Source: Eikenella sp.
Lineage (GTDB): Bacteria; Pseudomonadota; Gammaproteobacteria; Burkholderiales; Neisseriaceae
Length of the DNA: 54,431 nt
Assembly: GCA_030528345.1 (NCBI GenBank)
Contig: JAUMZB010000009.1
Location: forward strand, 1 to 54,431
Direction: 5' to 3'
How positions within the stretch are numbered: the stretch's first letter is position 1; each line of letters opens with the position of its first letter. The notes beneath the pieces are model-generated. The model was not told where the DNA came from. It made no database searches and saw nothing but the letters and a program-made list of their open reading frames with translations. Both the position numbers and the translations under genes were made by a program. Shown here piece after piece: positions 27,465 through 35,641 of this stretch.

Positions 27465-27908
27465 ATGACGACCGACAACACACTCATCCTCTACACCACT
27501 TCAGACGGCCTCTCCCAATTCGTTCTACGCGAATTGGGCGGGCAGCTTTGGTTGACGCAGGCGGAAATGGCCGAGTTGTACCAAGTACGGCCGCAATCAA
27601 TTACCCAACATATCAAAGCCATTTATCAAGAGCTTGAAATCGATGAAGCGGCAACTTGTAAGGAATACTTACACGTTCAAACTGAGGGCGGACGCGAGGT
27701 CAAACGGCAGTTAAAACACTATTCCCTGCCCATGATTATCGCCGTCGGCTACCGCGTGCACTCTTCACGCGGTACGCAGTTCCGCCAATGGGCGACGCGT
27801 ACTTTGGGCGAGTATCCGCAAAAAGGCTTTGTGCCGGATGATGAGCGTTTGAAAAAGCCGCCGGCCGGCATCTTTGCAGGCTACCTGAAACACATGCCGC
27901 GCTGCTGA
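27465..27908 (+). pseudogene. Truncated RhuM-family gene (N-terminal part only)
   Basis: The 147-codon frame begins like RhuM-family proteins: LSQFVLRELGGQLWLTQAEMAELYQVRPQSITQHIKAIYQELEIDE, then CKEYLHVQTEGGREVKRQLKHYSLPMIIAVGYRVHSSRGTQFRQWATRTL. RhuM proteins normally continue for about another 200 residues, but here similarity ends around residue 131 (PDDERLKKP) and the frame runs into an Eikenella uptake sequence (AGGCTACCTGAAA, 27880) and stops. Its 5' end holds a Neisseria-type uptake sequence (27500-27511). RhuM genes are often found near restriction-modification loci; function is unknown. A shortened product could still be made, since AAGGAAAA precedes the ATG. Confidence 0.75.
27500..27511 (-). 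repeat. Neisseria-type uptake sequence (AG-DUS) in the rhuM remnant
   Basis: TTCAGACGGCCT, the exact reverse complement of AGGCCGTCTGAA. A degenerate copy (AGGCCGTCT without the TGAA) lies just upstream at 27440-27448. Confidence 0.9.
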
Positions 27909-27916
27909 CCTTTGTT

Positions 27917-28525
27917 ATGACCCCAACCGCCATCGAAACCCATCCCCTGCCGCCCTTTGTTCCCGCCAACGCCAAGCTCTTGATGCTCGGTTCTTTTCCG
28001 CCGCCGCGTGCGCGTTGGAAGATGGATTTTTATTATCCGAGCTTGCAAAACGATATGTGGCGGCTGTTCGGCTTGGTGTTTTTCCAAGATAAGGATTATT
28101 TTGTCGCAGCCGGCGGCAAGGCGTTTAAAGAAGGGCTGTTGCGGGCGTTTTTGGCGCAGCAGGGCATTGCCATCAGCGATGCGGCGCATCAGGTGATCCG
28201 TTTGCAGGGCAATGCTGCCGACAAGTTTTTGCAGATTGTCGAGCCGGTGGATTTGGCGGCTTTGTTGGCGCAGATGCCGCAATGCCAAACGCTGCTGACC
28301 ACGGGCGACAAGGCCACGGAGACGCTGTTGTCTTTGCTGCCGCCGGGCACGGCCAAGCCGCCAATCGGCGGTTTCTCGGAGGCGGAGTATGCGGGGCGGG
28401 CGTTGCGGCTCTACCGCATGCCTTCGTCTTCGCGCGCCTATCCCTTGGCTTTGGAAAAAAAGGCGGCGGTTTACGGGCGGTTTTTTGCGGAAATCGGTTT
28501 GTTGCGACCGCCAACCGCAAAATAA
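27917..28525 (+). CDS. Uracil-DNA glycosylase superfamily protein (family 6, hypoxanthine-DNA glycosylase-like)
   Basis: Protein of 202 residues. LLMLGSFPPPRARWKMDFYYPSLQNDMWRLFGLVF at 21-55 is the first-motif and substrate pocket pattern of the small UDG-superfamily group annotated as DNA-deoxyinosine (hypoxanthine) glycosylase; LLTTGDKATETL and RLYRMPSSSRAYPL provide the C-terminal motif with the loop before the helix. Such enzymes cut deaminated bases from DNA as the first step of base-excision repair. It begins 8 bases after the rhuM remnant stop, and the codon use is more GC-rich than that remnant, so it probably belongs to the older chromosome. The ATG has no strong Shine-Dalgarno. Confidence 0.82.
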   Translation: MTPTAIETHPLPPFVPANAKLLMLGSFPPPRARWKMDFYYPSLQNDMWRLFGLVFFQDKDYFVAAGGKAFKEGLLRAFLAQQGIAISDAAHQVIRLQGNAADKFLQIVEPVDLAALLAQMPQCQTLLTTGDKATETLLSLLPPGTAKPPIGGFSEAEYAGRALRLYRMPSSSRAYPLALEKKAAVYGRFFAEIGLLRPPTAK

Positions 28526-28551
28526 GTGCCGCTTTGGTCTCGGCAAACGAT

Positions 28552-28585
28552 AAAGGGCTACCTGAAACGCTTTCAGGTAGCCCTT
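28552..28585. terminator. Uptake-sequence hairpin between the glycosylase gene and mltB
   Basis: AAAGGGCTACCTGAAA and TTTCAGGTAGCCCTT form a 15-bp stem with a 2-4-base loop between the ends of two convergent genes; usable from both sides. Confidence 0.7.
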
Positions 28586-28600
28586 GCTGCCATCGGCGGT

Positions 28601-29683
28601 TTACAGGCCGCCTTGGCCGATGCCGTTGGCAATGTCGCGCACGGCGCTTACGTAGAGGCGGCTGTGGTTGTATTGCCAGATGCTGTAGAAATTGTTCAGG
28701 CCGATGTAGTACTCGAAGCGCTCGGGGGCAACCTCCAAGCGGAAGAGCACGGCTTTTTCGTGGTCGGCCACGGCTTCCAGCGGCACCACGCCCATTTGGC
28801 GCAACTGGCCGACGGTGTAATTGAGCGCGGTTTTTTCTTCAATCAGCGCCAAAAGCTGCGGGGTGGTTTCGGCCAGCGATACGGGGATCATCACGCGGCC
28901 GCCGGTCTGCCAGCCGTGGGCTTTCATGTAGTTGGCCACCGAGGCCGCCACATCGGGCACGCTGCCCCAGATATTGCGTTGGCCGTCGCGGTCGTAGTCC
29001 ACCGCCCATTTGCGGTAGCTGGAGGGCATAAACTGCGGCATGCCCATGGCGCCGGCGTAGCTGCCCATAAAGCTGAAGGGGTCGCGACCTTCTTCTTTGG
29101 CCATCAGCAGAAATTCGCCCAGCTCTTTTTGGAAAAATTCGGCGCGGCGCGGGTAATCAAAACCCAAGGTGGGCAGGGAATCGGCCAGGCGGAAGCTGCC
29201 CATATTGCCGCCGTAGTTGGTTTCGATGCCGATGATGGCAACGATGATTTCGGCCGGTACGCCGTATTCGCGGGCCACTTGGTCGATGATTTGCCGGTTT
29301 TGCTGGTAGAAGCGGCGGCCGCCGTTGATTTTGCCGCTGCCGGCGTTGCCCCTGCGGAACTCGTACCACGGGCGCGAGGTGCCGGGCCGGTTCATGATGC
29401 CGATGATGTTGCCTTTGTATTGCGCGCGCTCGAAAAACTGCTGCAATTCGGCTTCGCTGTAGCGGCCGTGGGCGGCATGGTGGCGGATGAAACGCTGCAC
29501 ATTGGCGTTTTGCGGGAAGCCGGTTTGGGAAACCGGCGCGGCAGCCGGATCGAAGGCGGGCGGTTTCGCCGGGACGGCAGGCACCGGCCGGGGCGGCGGA
29601 GCCGGATCATTTGCCTGCTGGCTGCGGCAGGCGGTCAGGGATAAAACGGCCGCACTCAGCAGCAAGACGGTTTTTGTTTTCAT
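28601..29683 (-). CDS. mltB: Membrane-bound lytic murein transglycosylase B (MltB)
   Basis: Outer-membrane lipoprotein that cleaves the MurNAc-GlcNAc bond of peptidoglycan with formation of 1,6-anhydro-MurNAc. The 360-residue precursor has a lipobox LTAC (C19) and a proline-rich linker (28-45). The catalytic glutamate is E154 in IIGIETNYGGN; SFRLADSLPTLGFDYPRR, FMGSYAGAMGMPQFMPSSYRKWAVDYD and PDVAASVANYMKAHGW are family hallmarks. The start at 29683 is supported by GGAGG 8 bases upstream; the longer frame is rejected. Monocistronic between two uptake-sequence hairpins. Confidence 0.95.
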   Translation of the reverse strand: MKTKTVLLLSAAVLSLTACRSQQANDPAPPPRPVPAVPAKPPAFDPAAAPVSQTGFPQNANVQRFIRHHAAHGRYSEAELQQFFERAQYKGNIIGIMNRPGTSRPWYEFRRGNAGSGKINGGRRFYQQNRQIIDQVAREYGVPAEIIVAIIGIETNYGGNMGSFRLADSLPTLGFDYPRRAEFFQKELGEFLLMAKEEGRDPFSFMGSYAGAMGMPQFMPSSYRKWAVDYDRDGQRNIWGSVPDVAASVANYMKAHGWQTGGRVMIPVSLAETTPQLLALIEEKTALNYTVGQLRQMGVVPLEAVADHEKAVLFRLEVAPERFEYYIGLNNFYSIWQYNHSRLYVSAVRDIANGIGQGGL

Positions 29684-29807
29684 GGAAACCTCCGAAATGG
29701 GAAAGTCCGGCGCCGGCGCTCCGGCAACGGGCGCCGCCAAACGGGCTGAATGTATGGCACACCGTCGGCGGCGTGAAACCGGCGGCAGTGTAGCAGCCTG
29801 CCAAAAC

Positions 29808-29838
29808 AAAGGCTACCTGAAAGGGTTTCAGGTAGCCT
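29808..29838 (-). terminator. Uptake-sequence hairpin behind the small coiled-coil protein gene
   Basis: AAAGGCTACCTGAAA and TTTCAGGTAGCCT around a GGG loop, about 45 bases after the stop of the 120-residue protein gene on the minus strand. Confidence 0.6.
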
Positions 29839-29881
29839 GCGGCCATATTGCCGCAGGGCGGCTGCGCCGTTGTATCGCCGG

Positions 29882-30244
29882 TTATCGATAGGTCTCGCAC
29901 TTGATGTCGCGGTCGGTACAGAAAATGGAGCTTTGTTCGGCGTTGCAGGCTTGGCGAACCCGGTGGCGGGCCAAGCCTTGATTTTGATCCAGCGATTCAT
30001 AGTTTTTGCCGAATACCGATACGCGGCAGGCGTAGGTGGGGGGCACTTGGCGGCGGTTTTCGATGATGATGTGCTGCTGCTGGCGGTTTTGTTGCTCCAG
30101 GGCCAGCACGCGGCGGCTCAGTTCTTCAACCCGCTGTTCCAAATACAGCAGACGGGCGGCGGTGTCTTGGCCGTTATCCGCCAGCGTCAGGGCAGGGGCG
30201 GCAAGGCCTGCAGCCAACAACAGGCTGATGCATACTTTTTTCAT
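29882..30244 (-). CDS. Small exported coiled-coil protein, unknown function
   Basis: Protein of 120 residues with a clear signal peptide (MKKVCISLLLAAGLAAPALTLA, cut near 22). Residues 27-60 (ARLLYLEQRVEELSRRVLALEQQNRQQQ) form a heptad pattern of leucines and valines, a probable trimerising or dimerising coiled coil. The C-terminal part contains four cysteines, in YACRVSVFG, RQACNAEQ, SIFCTDRD and IKCETYR, suggesting two disulphides. Start at 30244, since the upstream extension lacks a signal. I do not recognise a named family; it resembles small periplasmic proteins with a helical stalk and a disulphide-bonded head. Confidence 0.7.
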   Translation of the reverse strand: MKKVCISLLLAAGLAAPALTLADNGQDTAARLLYLEQRVEELSRRVLALEQQNRQQQHIIIENRRQVPPTYACRVSVFGKNYESLDQNQGLARHRVRQACNAEQSSIFCTDRDIKCETYR

Positions 30245-30547
30245 GTAGGTGTCCTTTATGTTTGTGTCGGTCGGGAAATCAAGGGGCGCGAATGGTGCCT
30301 GCATCACACGTTAATATCCAGCCGTCTGGCTTATAATTTGTTATAAAATTTGCAAAGAAGGAGTTAACCTGAAATTTTATGCCGGTAAGATCAGGCAAGA
30401 CGGTTTTCAGGTAGCCTGCGGCCGCACCGTGCCGTCCGCCTGCCGGCAGACGGGGGCGGAGCACTGTGCAAAGCCTGCAAATCCGTGCCGCAATTCCGTT
30501 ATAATGCTGCGTTTCGGCATGCCTTCCATACAGACTGTATTCGGTTT
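30245..30547. other. Divergent intergenic region before resB
   Basis: This gap of about 300 bases holds the promoters of the small exported protein (minus) and resB (plus), one uptake sequence (near 30408), and a TATAAT at 30500-30505, 43 bases before the resB ATG. An AAGGAG at about 30357 is followed only by a very short frame. No gene is evident. Confidence 0.5.
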
Positions 30548-32581
30548 ATGAGCCCCTCCCCTTCCTCCGGTAAAACCCCGCCGGCCAAACGGCCTTGGTT
30601 TGCCTTCCTCAGTTCCATGCGCTTTGCGGTGGCTCTGTTGTCGCTGCTGGCGCTGGCCTCCGTGATCGGCACCGTCTTGCAGCAAAACCAACAGGATGTG
30701 GGCTATGTGGCGGAATTCGGTCCGTTTTGGGATCAGATTTTCCGCTTCCTCGGCCTCTACGATGTGTATTCCTCGGCTTGGTTTGTGGCCATCATGGCCT
30801 TTCTGATGCTGTCCACCGGCCTTTGCCTGTGGCGCAATATCCCGCCGTTTCTGCGCGAAATGCGTTCTTTCCGCCTCAAGGCCACCCGTCAGTCGCTGGC
30901 GCATATGCAGCACACGGCCGTGCTCACGCCTGCGCCCGCGCCCGATGTGGCGGAACGCTACCTGAAAGTTTCCGGTTTTTCGGTCAGGCAGCAGCCGCGC
31001 GAAGACGGCAGCCTGCTCTTGGCCGCCAAAAAAGGGGCGATGAACAAATGGGGCTATATTTGCGCGCATGCCGCCATCATTGTGATTTGCCTGGGCGGCC
31101 TGATCGACAGCAATATGAGCCTGAAGCTGGCCATGCTTTCAGGTAGCCTGAAGCCGGACAAAACCGCCGAATTCGCCAGCGATTTCGCGCCGGAAAGCCG
31201 TTTGGACAGCAGCACCCTGTCCTTCCGCGGCGATGTGAACGTGCGCGAAGGGCAGACGGTGGACAAGGTTTTCCTCAATACCGGCAAAGGCATGCTGGTG
31301 CAGGAGTTGCCGTTTACGGTGGAGCTCAAGCAGTTTCACGTGGATTTCTACGACAACGGCATGCCGCGCAATTTTGCCAGCGACCTGGTGATAACCGACA
31401 AACAAAGCGGCGAAGTCTTCCACCCCACCGTTAAAGTCAACCACCCGTTTACCCTGCACGGCATCACGGTGTATCAGGCCAGCTTCGGCGACGGCGGCTC
31501 CGGCCTCAATTTCCGCGCCTGGAATCTGGGCAGCCCCTCTCCGCTGGCGGCCGAATTGAAAGCCGCTTCCATGAGCAGCTTCCCGCTGCATCTGGGTCAG
31601 GGCCAAACCGCCAACTACACGCTGGAATTCAACGAGCTGCGCCCGATGAATGTGGAAGACGAAGAGCGGCCGCAAACGGCAGCCGGCGGCCTGCGCCAAA
31701 GCCTGCAGGACGCGCGCAGCGTGCGGCAGGAAAAAACCGTGCGCAACGTCGGCCCCACCATCACCTTCCGCGTGCGTGACCAAGCCGGACAAGCCAAAGA
31801 ATACGTCAACTACATGCTGCCCCTGCTGCGCAACGGCGACTACTATTTCGCCACCGGCGAGCGCGCCGCCTTGGATCAGGAGTACCGCTGGCTGATGATT
31901 CCGGCCGACCTCAACGGCAAACCCGATACCTTTATGCACCTGCGCGCCGTGCTGCAAAACCCGCAGCAGCGGCAGACGGTGATCGAGCAGGCGGTGGCCG
32001 GCATGGAAGGCGGCACGCAAGCCCGCTTCCGCGAAGCGCTGGACAATGTGCTGGAGCTGTTTGCCCGCGAAGGCTATACCGGCCTGAATGATTTTGTGGC
32101 CGCTAAAATCCCGGCCGGCGAACAGGAACGCATGCGCGAACTGTTTTACCAAATGCTGTTCGGTGCCGGCAATCTGGCGCTGGATCAGGCGCTGGCGCGG
32201 CAAGGCGCGCAATGGCCGCAAAACGAAGCCCGCCAGCGCTTCCTGCTCAACAGCTTCGATGCCTACACCGGCCTCACCCGCTTTGATGCGCCGGTTCTGC
32301 TGCAACTGGACGGTTTCACCGAAGTGCAGTCCTCCGGCCTGCAGATGACCCGTTCACCCGGCCAAGGCTTGGTGTATTTGGGTTCCGTTTTGCTGGTGTT
32401 GGGCACTGTTTTTATGTTTTACGTCCGCGAAAAACGCGCTTGGCTGCTGTATGAAGACGGCGGCGTGCGTTTTGCCATGAGTTCCGGCCGCCACGGCCGC
32501 GAACTGGATGCCGAATTTCCGCAACACCAAACCCACCTCGCGCGTCTGGCGCAGGAGTTGAACCACCATGAACCATCCTGA
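30548..32581 (+). CDS. resB: Cytochrome c biogenesis protein ResB (Ccs1-like)
   Basis: Membrane subunit of the system II haem-handling complex that attaches haem to apocytochromes c in the periplasm. The 677-residue protein has TM helices near 23-45 (FAVALLSLLALASVIGTVLQ), 75-92, 180-200 (ICAHAAIIVICLGGLI) and at the C-terminus (about 598-617), with a large periplasmic domain between the third and last. GTVLQQNQ and the KWGYICAHAAI stretch are characteristic. The start MSPSPSSG is chosen because the upstream part overlaps the TATAAT box. Its stop overlaps the start of the next gene by 14 bases, so the two are translated together. Confidence 0.95.
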   Translation: MSPSPSSGKTPPAKRPWFAFLSSMRFAVALLSLLALASVIGTVLQQNQQDVGYVAEFGPFWDQIFRFLGLYDVYSSAWFVAIMAFLMLSTGLCLWRNIPPFLREMRSFRLKATRQSLAHMQHTAVLTPAPAPDVAERYLKVSGFSVRQQPREDGSLLLAAKKGAMNKWGYICAHAAIIVICLGGLIDSNMSLKLAMLSGSLKPDKTAEFASDFAPESRLDSSTLSFRGDVNVREGQTVDKVFLNTGKGMLVQELPFTVELKQFHVDFYDNGMPRNFASDLVITDKQSGEVFHPTVKVNHPFTLHGITVYQASFGDGGSGLNFRAWNLGSPSPLAAELKAASMSSFPLHLGQGQTANYTLEFNELRPMNVEDEERPQTAAGGLRQSLQDARSVRQEKTVRNVGPTITFRVRDQAGQAKEYVNYMLPLLRNGDYYFATGERAALDQEYRWLMIPADLNGKPDTFMHLRAVLQNPQQRQTVIEQAVAGMEGGTQARFREALDNVLELFAREGYTGLNDFVAAKIPAGEQERMRELFYQMLFGAGNLALDQALARQGAQWPQNEARQRFLLNSFDAYTGLTRFDAPVLLQLDGFTEVQSSGLQMTRSPGQGLVYLGSVLLVLGTVFMFYVREKRAWLLYEDGGVRFAMSSGRHGRELDAEFPQHQTHLARLAQELNHHEPS

Positions 32582-33761
32582 ATCTTCCCCTTATCTGCCG
32601 CCCGATATGTCGCACGAACTGCTGCGCGAGCGTCGTTTTTGGCGCAGGCTGGGTACAGCCGATTGGCTGTTCGCCGCCTTGATGGCCGCAGTCGCGGCGG
32701 CGGTGCACCTCATCCTGCCGCACCATATGGACATTTACGAAGTCTGCATTTTGTGGGGCAGCGCCGCCGCCGCCGTGGCGCTGGGCTGGTTTTTCAAACC
32801 GCTGCGCTGGTATCTTCCGCTGTGCATCGCCCTGGCTTACGGCGCAGTGCTGCTGTACGGCGGCCGCATTGAGCAGGCCGACAACCGTTTTCTGCTGCAA
32901 TACTTTTTGAGCAGCCAGTCGGCCATCGGCTGGCTGTGCGCGCTGGTTATCATGGCTTGGGGCTGTTATGCGCTGGGTCTGTTCGGCAAACGGCAAGGCG
33001 GTTCCGCCACCAACACCGCACTCGATATGGGACGCAACCTCAGCTGGGCGGCGGCCGTGGCCGGTTTGACCGGCATGCTGGTACGCTGGCACGAAAGCTA
33101 TCTGCTGCGTCCGGATGCCGGACACATTCCGGTTTCCAATCTGTATGAAGTGTTCATCCTGTTCATCGTCATCACCGGGCTGATGTTTTTGTATTACGAA
33201 GGCAGATTCAAGCTGCAGCGCTTGGGCGTGTTTGTGTACACCCTGCAGCTTATCTTGGTGGGTTTCGTGTTGTGGTACAGCTTCAGCCGCAACGCCCATC
33301 AAATCCAACCGCTGATTCCGGCCCTGCAGTCTTGGTGGATGAAAATCCACGTGCCGGCCAATTTCATCGGCTACGGCGCCTTCTGCATGGCCGCCTTCCT
33401 CGGCGTGGCCGAACTGCTGAAACTGCGCCGCCCCGCACTCAAGCTGCCGGACACCCACATCATTGAAGAGGTGATGTACAAAGCGATTGCGGTCGGCTTC
33501 CTGTTCTTTACCATTGCCACCATTCTCGGCGCGCTGTGGGCAGCCGACGCTTGGGGCCGCTACTGGAGCTGGGATCCGAAAGAAACCTGGGCCTTTATCG
33601 TGTGGCTCAATTACGCCGTCTGGCTGCACCTGCGCTTGGTGGCCGGCTGGCGCGGTGCCGTGCTGGCTTGGTGGGCGATTGTCGGCTTCTTCATTACCGC
33701 CTTCGCTTTTGTCGGCGTGAACATGTTTTTAAGCGGCCTGCATTCTTACGGCGGGCTGTAA
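32568..33761 (+). CDS. Cytochrome c biogenesis protein CcsA/ResC (haem-binding WWD protein)
   Basis: Polytopic membrane protein of 397 residues that with ResB carries haem across the membrane and presents it for ligation to CXXCH motifs. The WWD domain is visible as WGRYWSWDPKETWAFIVWL near residue 330, and histidines flanking it (VRWHESY near 170, VWLHLRL after) are candidate haem ligands. About eight membrane helices can be drawn. In many databases this gene is called ccsB. It overlaps resB by 14 bases. Behind it a lone Simonsiella-type uptake sequence (33769) stands without a partner. Confidence 0.94.
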   Translation: MNHPESSPYLPPDMSHELLRERRFWRRLGTADWLFAALMAAVAAAVHLILPHHMDIYEVCILWGSAAAAVALGWFFKPLRWYLPLCIALAYGAVLLYGGRIEQADNRFLLQYFLSSQSAIGWLCALVIMAWGCYALGLFGKRQGGSATNTALDMGRNLSWAAAVAGLTGMLVRWHESYLLRPDAGHIPVSNLYEVFILFIVITGLMFLYYEGRFKLQRLGVFVYTLQLILVGFVLWYSFSRNAHQIQPLIPALQSWWMKIHVPANFIGYGAFCMAAFLGVAELLKLRRPALKLPDTHIIEEVMYKAIAVGFLFFTIATILGALWAADAWGRYWSWDPKETWAFIVWLNYAVWLHLRLVAGWRGAVLAWWAIVGFFITAFAFVGVNMFLSGLHSYGGL

Positions 33762-33858
33762 GCAAAAGGCTGCCTGAAAGCCGCGCCGCCTTTCGGCCGG
33801 CTCCTTCTCTCCCGCCCCTTTCCCCCGCTGTTGCGGCAATACAAAGGAACCCCGACTT

Positions 33859-35415
33859 ATGGATTTCAGTTGGCTGGCCGATCCGGTAACTTGGCTGGGC
33901 TTCGCAACCCTGATTATCTTGGAAGTGGTGCTCGGCATCGACAATTTGGTGTTCGTGGCCATTCTCGCCAACAAGGTGAAGCCCGCCCACCGCGACCGCG
34001 CCCGCGTCACCGGCCTCGTGCTGGCCGTGGTGATGCGGCTGGTGATGCTCGGCTTTATGGTGCAGCTGATGCGGCTGACCGCACCGCTGCTCGAAATCAA
34101 CGGCCATGCCGTTTCCGGCAAAGACATGATCATGTTTTTCGGCGGCCTCTTCCTCCTGTATAAAGCCACCACCGAACTGCACGAACGCCTGGAGGGCGTC
34201 AACCACTACACCGTGGCCGAGCAGCACAAAGTCCATGCCTCTTTTTGGGGTGTGGTGGCGCAGATTCTGGTGCTCGACGCCGTGTTTTCCATCGACGCGG
34301 TGATCACCGCCGTCGCCATGGTGCAGCACATCGAAGTGGCCATGGCCGCCGTGGTGGTGGCCATGGGCATGATGATTTGGGCCAGCAAACCGCTCACCGA
34401 TTTTGTCGACAAACACCCCACCGTGGTGATGCTGTGTTTGGGCTTCCTGTTGATGATCGGCTTTTCGCTGATTGCCGAAGCCTTCCATGTGGCAATCCCC
34501 AAAGGCTACCTGTATGCCGCCATCGGCTTCTCCATCCTGATTGAAATCTTCAACCACATCGCCCGCCGCAATACTGACAAAAACGCCTATAGCGGCAGCT
34601 CCTGGCGCAAGCGCACCGCCGAAAACGTACTCGGCATGATGGGCATCCGCGAGGCGGTGCTGGCCAAAGCCGGCGAAACCGGCGACGACGGCTATTTCGA
34701 AGAAAACGAAAAATCCATGATCCGCAGCGTGCTCACGCTGGCCGAACGCCCCATTCCCGGCGTGATGATTCCGCGCCGCGACATCGAGCGGCTCGACATC
34801 TCCCAAAGCCGGGAAGAGCAAAAAGCACAACTGCAAAACACCCCCTATTCCCGCCTTTTGGTGGTGGGTAAAGCCGGTGCCGACGAGCCCTTGGGCTACA
34901 TCAACAAAAAAGACCTGCTCAACCAGCTCTTGGACGGAGGCGAAATCAACATCCAAGCCGCCCTGCGCCAGCCGCTGATTCTGCCCGACAGCACCAACGC
35001 CCTCTCCGCCATCGAGCAGTTCCGCCGCCGCAGTGCCGACTACGCGCTGGTGGTGGACGAATTCGGTGCCGTTTTGGGCATGGTCACCATGAAAGACCTG
35101 TTGGAAACCATTGCCGGCGAGTTTCCCGAGGCCTTCGAGCGCGAAGACAGCCCCAGCCTGCAAACTAATGCCGACCACAGCCTCACCGTAGACGGCAGCT
35201 TGGAATATGTCGAACTCGCGCCGCAACTCAAACTGCCGCCGCAGGAAGAAGATGCCGACTACCACACCGTGGCCGGCCTGATGATGGAAGAGCTGCAAAG
35301 CATTCCCGACGTCGGCGACACCCTCGACTACCACGGCTGGCGCTTCGAAGTGCTGGAAAAAGAGGGCCAGCGCATCGAACGGGTGAAAATCAGCAAACTG
35401 GCGGAAGAAGACTGA
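33859..35415 (+). CDS. TerC-family membrane protein with CBS pair and CorC/HlyC domain (YoaE-like)
   Basis: Protein of 518 residues with three parts: an N-terminal TerC membrane domain of about seven helices (residues 1-240; ILEVVLGIDNLVFVAILANKV and VLDAVFSIDAVITAVAMV contain the paired Asp-containing repeats), two CBS domains (about 300-420; RPIPGVMIPRRDIERLD and DYALVVDEFGAVLGMVTMKDLLE), and a C-terminal CorC_HlyC domain (430-518). TerC proteins are linked to metal, especially manganese, export to exoenzymes, and CBS/CorC modules sense or bind nucleotides. Known architecture in E. coli YoaE/YegH. The start has AAGGAA about 8 bases upstream. Confidence 0.92.
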   Translation: MDFSWLADPVTWLGFATLIILEVVLGIDNLVFVAILANKVKPAHRDRARVTGLVLAVVMRLVMLGFMVQLMRLTAPLLEINGHAVSGKDMIMFFGGLFLLYKATTELHERLEGVNHYTVAEQHKVHASFWGVVAQILVLDAVFSIDAVITAVAMVQHIEVAMAAVVVAMGMMIWASKPLTDFVDKHPTVVMLCLGFLLMIGFSLIAEAFHVAIPKGYLYAAIGFSILIEIFNHIARRNTDKNAYSGSSWRKRTAENVLGMMGIREAVLAKAGETGDDGYFEENEKSMIRSVLTLAERPIPGVMIPRRDIERLDISQSREEQKAQLQNTPYSRLLVVGKAGADEPLGYINKKDLLNQLLDGGEINIQAALRQPLILPDSTNALSAIEQFRRRSADYALVVDEFGAVLGMVTMKDLLETIAGEFPEAFEREDSPSLQTNADHSLTVDGSLEYVELAPQLKLPPQEEDADYHTVAGLMMEELQSIPDVGDTLDYHGWRFEVLEKEGQRIERVKISKLAEED

Positions 35416-35430
35416 ACCGCCGCCGAAGCC

Positions 35431-35469
35431 AAACGCCGCCCGTTCAGGTAGCCAGAACGGGCGGCGTTT
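35431..35469 (+). terminator. Intrinsic terminator behind the TerC-CBS gene, uptake sequence in the loop
   Basis: AAACGCCGCCCGTTC and GAACGGGCGGCGTTT form a perfect 15-bp stem ending in T residues; the 9-base loop contains AGGTAGCC, most of an uptake sequence. It ends transcription about 15 bases after the stop. Confidence 0.8.
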
Positions 35470-35579
35470 CCTTATGCCGTTTCACAGCGCACCCCGTCTC
35501 AAATCGCGCATGCCGGCCAAGCCCGACGCAAATCATTTGAGGCCGCCCGAAACCTTGTCAATATCTTCTCCCGCAACAC

Positions 35580-35613
35580 AAAGGCTACCTGAAACGCTTT
35601 TCAGGTAGCCTTT
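35580..35613. terminator. Uptake-sequence hairpin behind speA
   Basis: AAAGGCTACCTGAAA and TTTTCAGGTAGCCTTT, a 15-bp stem with a 3-base loop, close to the speA stop on the minus strand. Confidence 0.65.
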
Positions 35614-35641
35614 GCCCTTATCCGGTTTTCAGCCTGCGGCT

